Assembly: GCA_023440865.1 (NCBI GenBank)
Contig: JAEXRM010000115.1
Coordinates: forward strand, 1-20,529
DNA from: Bacillota bacterium
Lineage (GTDB): Bacteria > Bacillota > Clostridia > DSM-8532
Length of the DNA: 20,529 bases
Reading direction: 5' to 3'
A program made the position numbers and the translations under genes. Under the pieces are notes generated by a model. That model saw only the letters and a list, made by a program, of their open reading frames with translations, did not search any database and was not told the origin of the DNA. Shown one piece after another: positions 14,355-20,529 of this stretch. Each line of letters starts with the position of its first letter. Position 1 is the stretch's first letter.

Positions 14355-15740
14355 TTACAGATCGTACTTTTTCGGGTCGAACTTCTCGGAATCGCAGGCG
14401 ACGAGCATGTCTTCGATGAAAGCCCCTTCCGTGTCGGCTATGGCGTCGATCTGGCGTTCCATGATGTCCAGATAGGCGATTTCCCGCTCCTCGACATGCA
14501 CTTCCTTCTTGTCAATGGCCTTGCGGATGGTATCGACGGCGGCCTGGGCGGCGACGACCGACCGGCGGAACGGCGTATCCTCCGCGATGATTTTTCGGGA
14601 GATGTCCACGACCACATCCGGTCGCAGGACGAGGGCCTGGGGATCGTGGCGGGCGTCCGACTCCGCGAGCCAGTTCCGAAGGTCGAGGGTGTGCTGGTGC
14701 CCCTTGGAGGCGGCCACATTCATCAGGCGGCAGTCATAGATGAGCTGTTCCATGGAAACGGTGGGGGCCATGCCGCCCAGCAGCTTGATGTTCTGGACCG
14801 ATTCATTGCTCCACAGGTCCGTCACGCAGGCCGCGATGTTTCCAACCGGGCTCAGATGGGCGCAGGCACTCGACTTGCCCTCGAGGGAGATTGGCGTGCC
14901 CGTGATGGCCTTGATGTATACGCCCTCATACCCGCAATCCTTGTGGGGGCCCGCAGCGCCCTCCTCGATGGCGACCAGACTTCGTACGGCGGAAACCACG
15001 CGCACGACCGACGCGAACACCTTCGGCACCATGCCACGGTCTGCAAGGACCATGGCCGTGTTGGCGAAACCGCAAGCCGTATCGCCCGCCGCGATCGATC
15101 CGGTTCTGTCCGCGATCAACTTGATGCCGGACCACAGGCGGCTCATGTCGCGCGCACCGAGCACGCCCAGTGCGAAGATGGACTTGTCGAGCTCGCAGTA
15201 GAGGATCGCGTCGTCGTGCACATCCTTGCCGCCGATGGATTCGATGGACAGGAAATCGGCACCGGCAAGCGCGCCGCCTTCAAACGTCTCCATGATGGCG
15301 TCCCAGTGGGGGCCATGCCACATGTGGGGCGAATGCTTGTCCTCGCGGATGTCGACCGGGGTGAGGCGGATGGCGCCCTTGAGGCCTGACTTTGCTTCTT
15401 CCTCATCGAGCACGTCCCGAACGATCTTGGTGATCTCGATGCCCCAGGACGGGTAGTAGGTTGTCGGCGGAAGCAGCTCGATTTCGGCGACAAAACCGGG
15501 CAGGAAGAGATCACGCGCCCGCTTGCAGGCATCGGTGAGGATATCGCGGTACTGTTTGCGCACTTCTGGCATCGTTTCAGCGTTGATGGCCATGGACGGC
15601 AGTGTGAAGTTCAATTCCGGATACACCTGTCCGCCGCCGATGACCAGACCGTTGCGCGTGGTGACCGGATGCCGTGCGCGCCCGTAGATGAAGTCGTCCA
15701 CCTGTTCATAAGCCAAAGCAGAGAATTTCCTGTTTGCCAT
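14355..15740 (-). CDS. mtaB: Methanol:corrinoid methyltransferase, MtaB family (461 aa)
   Basis: MtaB is a zinc enzyme that transfers the methyl group of methanol (or a related methyl donor) to the cobalt of a corrinoid protein (MtaC). It feeds methyl groups into methanogenesis or, in acetogens, the Wood-Ljungdahl pathway. The sequence carries the family blocks SIESIGGKDVHDDAIL, FALGVLGARDMSRLW, IAAGDTACGFANTAM, GPHKDCGYEGVYIKAITG and EGKSSACAHLSPVGN. Candidate zinc ligands are Glu167, Cys223 and Cys269, matching Glu164, Cys220 and Cys269 reported for the Methanosarcina enzyme in order and approximate spacing. Length is normal for the family. The ATG at 15740 follows AAGGAGG. No mtaC or mtaA homologue is adjacent in the window, which is unusual. 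A divergent methyltransferase with another methyl donor cannot be excluded. Confidence 0.85.
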   Translation of the reverse strand: MANRKFSALAYEQVDDFIYGRARHPVTTRNGLVIGGGQVYPELNFTLPSMAINAETMPEVRKQYRDILTDACKRARDLFLPGFVAEIELLPPTTYYPSWGIEITKIVRDVLDEEEAKSGLKGAIRLTPVDIREDKHSPHMWHGPHWDAIMETFEGGALAGADFLSIESIGGKDVHDDAILYCELDKSIFALGVLGARDMSRLWSGIKLIADRTGSIAAGDTACGFANTAMVLADRGMVPKVFASVVRVVSAVRSLVAIEEGAAGPHKDCGYEGVYIKAITGTPISLEGKSSACAHLSPVGNIAACVTDLWSNESVQNIKLLGGMAPTVSMEQLIYDCRLMNVAASKGHQHTLDLRNWLAESDARHDPQALVLRPDVVVDISRKIIAEDTPFRRSVVAAQAAVDTIRKAIDKKEVHVEEREIAYLDIMERQIDAIADTEGAFIEDMLVACDSEKFDPKKYDL

Positions 15741-15872
15741 AGCGCCTCCTTTGATGGTGTCGTCATATACGACTAATATTATGGTATTTCTACTGTATAA
15801 ATTCTCTATCGGGAAATCTTGAAATCTTTTGCCATCCATGCCACGATTTTGATGAGTCTGCGTTCGATCGGG
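15741..15872. promoter_or_regulatory. Divergent mtaB/malY control region
   Basis: The gap is AT-rich compared with its surroundings. Candidate -10 boxes are TATAAA (15796-15801, plus strand) and TAATAT (15776-15781) or TATACA (15794-15799) on the minus strand; none has a good -35 box, suggesting activator dependence. A dyad GTCGT-CATAT-ACGAC (15759-15773) lies in the mtaB leader, just before its ribosome binding site. Confidence 0.35.
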
Positions 15873-17096
15873 ATGAAAGTGAGGGCAAGCACCATCAGTG
15901 ACACGGAAGAGACAAGGGAAAACACCACCCCGCTGCGCGAGGTGGAGCGCCGACAGACGGACTGCCTGAAATGGGATGCACTCGCGCAACGGTTCGGTGA
16001 TCCGGATTTGATCGCCATGTGGGTGGCGGACATGGATTTCTCCGCACCGCAGGTCGTGCTCGATGCCATGCATGCACGCATCGACCATGGGGCCTTCGGG
16101 TACCAGAAACCGGCACCAGGATGGAAGGAGGCGTTCATCCGCTGGGAGGCGGAGCGGCATGGCTGGCAGGTGGAGCCTGGCTGGATCCGCTTTGTGCCGG
16201 GCGTCGTGCCGGCCCTCTACTGGCTGATTCATGCCTTCACTTCGCCGGGAGATGCCTGCCTGATCCAGACGCCGGTGTATTATCCCTTTTTCCATGCGAT
16301 CCGTGATACCGGCCGCCGGCTGGTCGAATGCGAGCTCGTGCAGACCGGCGGTGTCTATGGCATCGACTTTGCCCGCCTTGAGCAGGATATCGTGTCGCAG
16401 GACGTCAAGCTGTTCATCCTGTGCTCGCCGCACAATCCCGTGGGGCGTGTCTGGACCCGGCAGGAAATCGAGACCCTGTGGGCGATCTGCGAACGGCATG
16501 ACGTCCTGGTGATCTCCGATGAAATTCATCATGACATCGTGACGGGAAGTCGAAAGCATGTGCCGACTGGACTCGTTGCAGGCACCTCGCCCCGATTCGC
16601 CATGCTGACCTCCGCTTCAAAGACATTCAACCTGGCAAGCCTTGAAAACGCCATGCTGGTGATACCGGACGCCGGTTTGCAAAGAAGGTATGACACCTTC
16701 ACCCGGTCGTTCCATCCGGCGGATGGCAACCTGCTCGGCTACGTGGCCGTCGAGGCGGCCTACCGGCAGGGCGGCCCATGGCTTGAGGCGCTCCTGAAGG
16801 AGATCCGGGCAAATGAGGCGTATCTCCGCGACTTGTTCGCACGTGCGTTGCCGGAGGTCATCGTCTCACCGCTCGAGGGAACCTACCTGTTGTGGATGGA
16901 TCTGCGCACCCTGGTTCCGGCGGGGGAACAGGAGACCTTCATGAAGCAGGCTTGCGGCATTGCGGTCGACTATGGCTCCTGGTTCGGGAAATGCGGAGAG
17001 GGTCATGTGCGGTTGAACCTAGCCACGCCCCGGTGGCGGGTGGAGGAGGTCGGTCGGCGCATCGTGGAGGCTGCCTGCAGGATCCGGCGTACCTGA
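15873..17096 (+). CDS. MalY/PatB-type PLP-dependent aminotransferase / C-S beta-lyase (407 aa)
   Basis: Fold-type I PLP enzymes of the MalY/PatB group cleave C-S bonds in cystathionine, cysteine or related thioethers, releasing a thiol, ammonia and pyruvate. The sequence has KWDALAQRFG...WVADMDFSAP near the N-terminus, GAFGYQ, and ILCSPHNPVGRVWTRQE (PLP-pocket Asn). VISDEIHHDIV carries the Asp that contacts the pyridine nitrogen, and the Schiff-base Lys250 lies in SASKTFNLASL. Near the end is LDLRTLVP...VRLNLATPR, with the carboxylate-binding Arg. Length is close to Escherichia coli MalY (390 aa). The start is uncertain: the frame opens with a TTG at 15819, with ATGs at 15852 and 15873, and none has a strong ribosome binding site. 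I prefer 15873 by comparison with family length. It is divergent from mtaB. Confidence 0.83.
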   Translation: MKVRASTISDTEETRENTTPLREVERRQTDCLKWDALAQRFGDPDLIAMWVADMDFSAPQVVLDAMHARIDHGAFGYQKPAPGWKEAFIRWEAERHGWQVEPGWIRFVPGVVPALYWLIHAFTSPGDACLIQTPVYYPFFHAIRDTGRRLVECELVQTGGVYGIDFARLEQDIVSQDVKLFILCSPHNPVGRVWTRQEIETLWAICERHDVLVISDEIHHDIVTGSRKHVPTGLVAGTSPRFAMLTSASKTFNLASLENAMLVIPDAGLQRRYDTFTRSFHPADGNLLGYVAVEAAYRQGGPWLEALLKEIRANEAYLRDLFARALPEVIVSPLEGTYLLWMDLRTLVPAGEQETFMKQACGIAVDYGSWFGKCGEGHVRLNLATPRWRVEEVGRRIVEAACRIRRT

Positions 17097-17132
17097 GCGG
17101 TCTCCGGTGTCACAGGACGGACGGGACATGGG

Positions 17133-17184
17133 AACGCCCATGGAGATCGCCACAGCGGGTGGCGGGCTCCATGGGCGTTTGTCC
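17133..17184. terminator. Bidirectional terminator between malY-like gene and hydE
   Basis: An outer 13-bp perfect stem AACGCCCATGGAG/CTCCATGGGCGTT encloses a second stem CGCCAC-AGCGG-GTGGCG. The plus-strand side ends in TTTGTCC. It lies between convergent genes, 36 bp after the malY-like stop codon and 31 bp from the hydE stop codon. Confidence 0.75.
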
Positions 17185-17210
17185 TTGTGTGGCATGCGGC
17201 TGGGCCGGCG

Positions 17211-18287
17211 TCATCCGTCGACACCCCTGCTTCTGCTGTCCTGGAAGTCCGGATGATGGCCCACCGATATGTCCACGGAGAACCCGGCCTTCCGGATGCG
17301 CCGTTCGATGCACTGCCTGCATTCGGCGGCCTCGTCACCCGTGCAGATTTTTCCGTCATAGAGCAGGTATTGGGCGCGTACGCGGGTTGGGGTCAGGTTT
17401 GGCATGACGACGTTCGCACCGGCGCGGATGCCTTCTTCCCTCCCGAGCGGATCAATCGAGCCCAGTGCGGTGGTGGCGGGCAGCAGGACATTCGGCAGAA
17501 GAAGGCGCAGCAAGGCAAGCAGGGTGACCGTCTGGTCCAGCGTTCCGGCCGGTTCGGCGGCGAGCGGGGTGTCGTGATGGGGGATGAAGGGGCCGATGCC
17601 CACCATGTGCGGCTGCAGGTCGGCGAGGAATCGCAGGTCCATGACGAGATCCTCGTTTGTCTGGCCGGGGAGGCCCACCATGAATCCGGCGCCCACCTGA
17701 TAGCCGATCCGCTTGAGATCCCACAGGCACCGCATTCTGTTTTCCAGGCTCATGGAGGCGGGATGCAGGGCTGCGTAGAGGCGAGGCGACGCGGTCTCGT
17801 GCCGGAGCAGGTAGCGGTCGGCGCCCGCCTGGAACCACAGGCGATACGTGCGCTCCGTCCGTTCCCCCACGGACAGCGTGATCGCGCAGTCGGGCAATTC
17901 CGACTTGATGCGCCGCACCAGCTCGGCAATCCGGTCCTCGGTGTACCAGGGATCCTCGCCTCCCTGAAGGACAAACGTCCGGTATCCCAGGCCATACCCC
18001 GCATGGCAGGCCCCCAGGATGTCATCTCCGGTCAGCCGGTATCGCACCGCATTCCGGTTGGATGCGCGGATGCCGCAATAGAGACAGTCGCACGCGCAGT
18101 GGTTGGTGAACTCCAGAAGTCCCCTCATAAAGACACGATCGCCGAAATGAGCCATTCGGGTTTCGTGGGAAAGTCGCAACAACAGGGATCGGTCCTCCGG
18201 TTGCATGTTGTCGAGCAGGAAGAGCAGATCCGTGTCGGGCAGCGCATGCGTCTCGGCAAGCCGGTGGATTCGTGTTTGATTGGTCAT
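17211..18287 (-). CDS. hydE: [FeFe]-hydrogenase H-cluster maturase, radical SAM protein HydE (358 aa)
   Basis: HydE is one of three maturases (with HydF and HydG) that build the diiron subcluster of [FeFe]-hydrogenase. It acts on the Fe-CO-CN-cysteine precursor delivered by HydG. The radical SAM motif CxxxCxxC is in NHCACDCLYCGI (Cys64, 68, 71), after FMRGLLEFTN, and is typical of HydE rather than biotin synthase. Also present are FVLQGGEDPWYT, LSVGERTERTY, RHETASPRLY, GFMVGLPGQTNEDL, and GIGPFIPHHDTPL. The C-terminal second-cluster motif Cys315-x7-Cys323-x2-Cys326 is present; it is optional in the family. The ATG follows AAAGGAG. No hydF, hydG or hydrogenase gene is in the window, so the maturation genes are scattered. 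Its downstream end faces the malY-like gene across a terminator. Confidence 0.92.
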   Translation of the reverse strand: MTNQTRIHRLAETHALPDTDLLFLLDNMQPEDRSLLLRLSHETRMAHFGDRVFMRGLLEFTNHCACDCLYCGIRASNRNAVRYRLTGDDILGACHAGYGLGYRTFVLQGGEDPWYTEDRIAELVRRIKSELPDCAITLSVGERTERTYRLWFQAGADRYLLRHETASPRLYAALHPASMSLENRMRCLWDLKRIGYQVGAGFMVGLPGQTNEDLVMDLRFLADLQPHMVGIGPFIPHHDTPLAAEPAGTLDQTVTLLALLRLLLPNVLLPATTALGSIDPLGREEGIRAGANVVMPNLTPTRVRAQYLLYDGKICTGDEAAECRQCIERRIRKAGFSVDISVGHHPDFQDSRSRGVDG

Positions 18288-18297
18288 GTGTGCTCCT

Positions 18298-18318
18298 TTC
18301 TCATAAAACCTATGAGAA
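18298..18318 (-). promoter_or_regulatory. Perfect dyad in the hydE control region
   Basis: TTCTCATA-AAACC-TATGAGAA is an 8-bp perfect inverted repeat beginning in the hydE Shine-Dalgarno region and ending at a minus-strand TATAAT (18318-18323). It is either a repressor operator at the start point or an RNA hairpin next to the ribosome binding site. It includes ATAAAACCTA, shared with the nitrogenase-like leader. Confidence 0.5.
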
Positions 18319-18354
18319 TTATAATAAAACGAAGGGATTCGGGATAGATGTCAA
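18318..18354 (-). promoter_or_regulatory. Candidate hydE promoter
   Basis: On the minus strand a consensus TTGACA (18349-18354) is followed by an AT-rich run with TTTTAT at 19 bp spacing and TATAAT at 25 bp spacing. Neither pairing is ideal, so either the promoter is weak and regulated or one of the boxes is fortuitous. Confidence 0.4.
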
Positions 18355-18460
18355 GGCAACGCAATCCAAGATGTTTGTTGTTCTGAAAGGAGCTATTGCT
18401 TGGCACTTTTCATAAAAAGGCATGATCTTGGTGTCCTCATTAGAAATATTATAAAATCGC

Positions 18461-18489
18461 TTGACATACATATAAATAGCCATTACAAT
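18461..18489 (+). promoter_or_regulatory. Promoter of metNIQ
   Basis: TTGACA and TACAAT are separated by exactly 17 bp, in AT-rich DNA 47 bp before the metN start. This is the strongest-looking promoter of the window together with the MBL/importer one. CTTTT-CATA-AAAAG (18406-18419) lies upstream and may be a further protein-binding site. Confidence 0.82.
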
Positions 18490-18493
18490 ACGT

Positions 18494-18521
18494 AAAACAG
18501 ATCGGAAAACTAATAAATAAG
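18494..18521 (+). repeat. Shared leader element, copy 2 (metNIQ operon)
   Basis: This is the second copy of the 28-bp element seen at 7644-7671: 25 of 28 positions are identical, and it is again exactly 4 nt after the -10 box and just before the ribosome binding site. The three differences are isolated substitutions with no shift in spacing. Confidence 0.8.
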
Positions 18522-18536
18522 TGGAGGCGAACCGGC

Positions 18537-19316
18537 ATGATCCAGATCCGCAACCTGCAGAAGACCTTTCGCAGCCCTGCCGGTGAGATTCGCGCTCTGG
18601 ACGGCGTTACGCTCGATATCGCCAGGGGGGACATCTTCGGCATCATCGGCTTCAGCGGAGCCGGAAAGTCCACACTCGTGCGTTGCATGAACCGGCTGGA
18701 GGAGCCGGATGGGGGGACGGTCTCCATCGGGGACAGGACCATCACGGCCTTGGGAAGGGAAGACCTGCGCAAGGCCCGGCAGAAGATCGGCATGATCTTT
18801 CAGCAGTTCAACCTCTTCGATGCCCGCACCGTGGAGCAGAATGTGGCGTTCCCGTTGGAAGTGGCCGGCGTGCCTCGGGAGGAGATCCGGAAACGTGTCG
18901 CGGAAATCCTCGATCTCGTCGGCCTCACGGAGAAGGCACGTGCCTATCCGGCGCAGCTCAGCGGTGGCCAGAAGCAGCGGGTCGGCATCGCCCGGGCGCT
19001 GGCGAACGAGCCGGATGTGCTGCTCAGCGACGAGGCGACCTCCGCGCTGGATCCGCAAACGACCTTTTCCATCCTGGAGCTGCTCCGGGACATCAATGAG
19101 AAGCTTCACCTCACGATCGTGCTGATCACCCATGAACTGGACGTGCTGCGCCACATCTGCAACCACATGGCGGTGCTTGAGAATGGACGGATCGTGGAGC
19201 AGGGGACGGTGGAACAGTTCTTCCACAATCCGCAGAGTGACACGGCACAACGGTTCATCAAGATCCTGGACAGCTTTCAATCCCGCCGGGTGCAGGGGGA
19301 GGGGGACGGAATATGA
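18537..19316 (+). CDS. metN: Methionine-type ABC importer ATPase, MetN without C-terminal NIL domain (259 aa)
   Basis: MetN is the ATPase of the MetNIQ importer for methionine and related compounds. It has Walker A GFSGAGKST (38-46, with the MetN-typical GFSGAGKSTL), a Q-loop in MIFQQFNLF, and signature LSGGQKQR (141-148). Walker B VLLSDEATSALDP starts at 161, and the switch His is 199. MetN usually has about 340 residues, ending in an ACT-like NIL domain that binds methionine and inhibits transport. This protein stops about 80 residues earlier, directly after the nucleotide-binding domain, with a clean stop codon overlapping metI by 4 bp (ATGA). It is therefore a natural short form rather than a frameshift, and probably lacks transinhibition. 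The ATG at 18537 follows GTGGAGG. Confidence 0.87.
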   Translation: MIQIRNLQKTFRSPAGEIRALDGVTLDIARGDIFGIIGFSGAGKSTLVRCMNRLEEPDGGTVSIGDRTITALGREDLRKARQKIGMIFQQFNLFDARTVEQNVAFPLEVAGVPREEIRKRVAEILDLVGLTEKARAYPAQLSGGQKQRVGIARALANEPDVLLSDEATSALDPQTTFSILELLRDINEKLHLTIVLITHELDVLRHICNHMAVLENGRIVEQGTVEQFFHNPQSDTAQRFIKILDSFQSRRVQGEGDGI

Positions 19317-19981
19317 AGGAAGACCTTGTTGGCATCCTGTGGAAGGGCCTGGTCGAAACCCTGTACATGACCTCTCTTTCCACCGTCGCGGCCATGGCGC
19401 TCGGATTGCCGCTCGGCATTCTGCTGGCGGTCACCGAAAAGGGACAGCCGCTGGAAATGCCCGGTCTCAACCGCGTCCTGTCGACCGTCATCAACATTGT
19501 GCGGTCCTTCCCTTTCATCATCCTGATCGTGGTGCTGCTGCCCCTCTCACGGCTGATTGTCGGCACCACGCTGGGCTCCACTGCCGCCGTCGTCCCCCTT
19601 GCGATCGGCTCGGCGCCCTTCCTCGCCCGCATCATCGAGAATGCACTCAAGGAAGTCGGTGCCGGAAAGCTGGAGGCGGCAAAAGCGATGGGGGCCTCGC
19701 CGGCCGAGGTCATCGCCAAGGTGCTGCTGCCCGAAGCGCTTTCCTCGCTCATCCGGGGCGCGACGCTGTCCGTCATCACGATTCTGGGCTTTACGGCCGT
19801 GGCCGGCGCCATCGGCGCGGGTGGACTGGGCAGCCTGGCCATCCGGTATGGCTACATGCGGTTCCGGGAGGATGTCATGTTTTCCACGGTCGCGCTGCTG
19901 GTGCTGCTGGTGCAGCTGGTGCAGTGGGTGGGCGACCTTTGGGCCAGGCGGGTGAACCGAAGGCGGTTCCGGTTCGAATGA
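19313..19981 (+). CDS. metI: Methionine-type ABC importer permease MetI (222 aa)
   Basis: This is the membrane subunit of the MetNIQ importer. It has about five membrane segments, an N-terminal KGLVETLYMTSLSTVAAMALGLPLGILL block, and FPFIILIVVLLPLSRLIVGTTLG. The EAA loop is ENALKEVGAGKLEAAKAMGASPAEVIAKVLLPEALSSLI, all characteristic of MetI. Near the end TAVAGAIGAGGLGSLAIRYGYMRF matches the family's final block. The start ATG overlaps the metN stop codon (ATGA), so translation is coupled. Length is normal. Confidence 0.92.
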   Translation: MKEDLVGILWKGLVETLYMTSLSTVAAMALGLPLGILLAVTEKGQPLEMPGLNRVLSTVINIVRSFPFIILIVVLLPLSRLIVGTTLGSTAAVVPLAIGSAPFLARIIENALKEVGAGKLEAAKAMGASPAEVIAKVLLPEALSSLIRGATLSVITILGFTAVAGAIGAGGLGSLAIRYGYMRFREDVMFSTVALLVLLVQLVQWVGDLWARRVNRRRFRFE

Positions 19982-20070
19982 ACATACCTTTATGAATCAA
20001 TGGACGTGACTTCATGCGTCATGGTTGGCTAACGCCATGAAAATAAAAACGCAACAAAGGAGAGACAGAC

Positions 20071-20529
20071 ATGAAAAAGACACACGCATCCCTGTTCCTG
20101 GCACTGGCACTGACTGCGGGGGTTCTGGCCGGCTGCGGCTCTCCTGCCGCGACGGCCACCTCTTCCTCCGAGGCGGCGAAGGCCGAAGCATCCGCCACGA
20201 CATCCGCCTCGGCGGCCACGGAATCCGCCGAGACCGTCACCGTGAAGATCGGGGCTGCGGTTGTTCCCCACGCGGAAATCCTGGAGTTCGCCAAACCGCT
20301 TCTCAAGGCCAAGGGGGTCAACCTCGAAGTCGAGATCCTGGATGACGAGGGTCAGCTCAATCCGGCATTGGCGGAAGGCCAGATTGACGCCAACTATTTC
20401 CAGCATGTTCCGTACCTGAATTCGGTTTCCGCTGAAAAGGGATACAAATTCACCACCGTGGCCAAGGTGCATGTCGAGCCGATCGGTGTGTACTCGCAGA
20501 AGATCGCCAAGAAGGAGGAACTCAAGGAC
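20071..20529 (+). CDS. metQ: Methionine-type substrate-binding lipoprotein MetQ (3'-truncated by window edge)
   Basis: This is the NlpA/MetQ-family lipoprotein that captures methionine or an analogue for MetNI. It has a Lys-rich start, a hydrophobic core, and lipobox LAGC (lipidated Cys22). A 30-residue Ser/Ala/Thr/Glu tether follows, resembling that of the binding lipoprotein at 8676. The mature domain begins VTVKIGAAVVPHAEILEFAKPLLKAKG, the family's opening, and continues with DEGQLNPALAEGQIDANYFQHVPYL, which carries ligand-contacting residues of MetQ. 153 codons are visible with no stop; roughly 130 more are expected outside the window. The ATG follows AAAGGAGAG. It lies 89 bp after metI in the same direction, so it belongs to the operon. 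Confidence 0.9.
   Translation, partial: MKKTHASLFLALALTAGVLAGCGSPAATATSSSEAAKAEASATTSASAATESAETVTVKIGAAVVPHAEILEFAKPLLKAKGVNLEVEILDDEGQLNPALAEGQIDANYFQHVPYLNSVSAEKGYKFTTVAKVHVEPIGVYSQKIAKKEELKD

Noticed and set aside
1..20529. Mobile element, prophage or CRISPR array
   Set aside because: There are no transposase, integrase or Cas genes, no terminal repeats with target duplications and no regularly spaced direct repeats. Base composition is even outside the AT-rich promoter gaps.

Overview
This 20.5 kb window is GC-rich chromosomal DNA from a bacterium that is most likely an obligate anaerobe of the Firmicutes/Clostridia type. The evidence is a HydE-type [FeFe]-hydrogenase maturase, a nitrogenase-like two-subunit oxidoreductase, a methanol:corrinoid methyltransferase (MtaB family), strong AAGGAGG-type ribosome binding sites, Ser/Ala/Thr-rich lipoprotein linkers, and sigma-A-like TTGACA promoters set in AT-rich gaps. 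Genus-level placement is not possible from the sequence alone. I see no rRNA, tRNA, CRISPR array, transposase, integrase or phage gene.

Layout. (1) 1-1866 (+): the end of an NfeD-like protein gene overlapping a flotillin gene, closed by a perfect-stem terminator. (2) 1919-3262 (+): a promoter, a roughly 200-nt structured leader ending in a terminator-like hairpin, and a DRE-TIM (HMGL-like) aldolase. (3) 3469-4335 (+): a palindromic leader followed by the tRNA t6A dehydratase TcdA. It converges on region 4 across a bidirectional terminator. (4) 4433-7562 (-): a promoter and two genes for NifK-like and NifD-like subunits of a nitrogenase-superfamily enzyme, with no NifH-like reductase nearby. 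(5) 7594-14168 (+), divergent from region 4: an MBL-fold hydrolase followed by a complete five-gene family-5 (Opp/Dpp/Nik-type) ABC importer. (6) 14355-15740 (-): an MtaB-like zinc methyltransferase without its usual corrinoid partner, divergent from (7) a MalY/PatB-type PLP C-S lyase (+). (8) 17211-18287 (-): HydE. (9) 18461-20529 (+): a metNIQ methionine-type importer, with metQ cut by the window end.

How the parts may work together (inference). The window is rich in sulfur- and methyl-group chemistry: a nitrogenase-like reductase, a C-S lyase, a methyltransferase, a methionine importer and an importer of unknown substrate. The strongest direct link is a 28-nt element (25 of 28 identical) placed exactly 4 nt downstream of the -10 box both in front of the MBL/importer operon and in front of metNIQ. 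This suggests that the two transport operons share control. The nitrogenase-like operon starts back-to-back with the MBL/importer operon. A testable model is that the importer supplies an organic (perhaps thioether or other methylated) substrate to the nitrogenase-like enzyme, by analogy with methylthio-alkane reductase. The real substrate cannot be read from the sequence.
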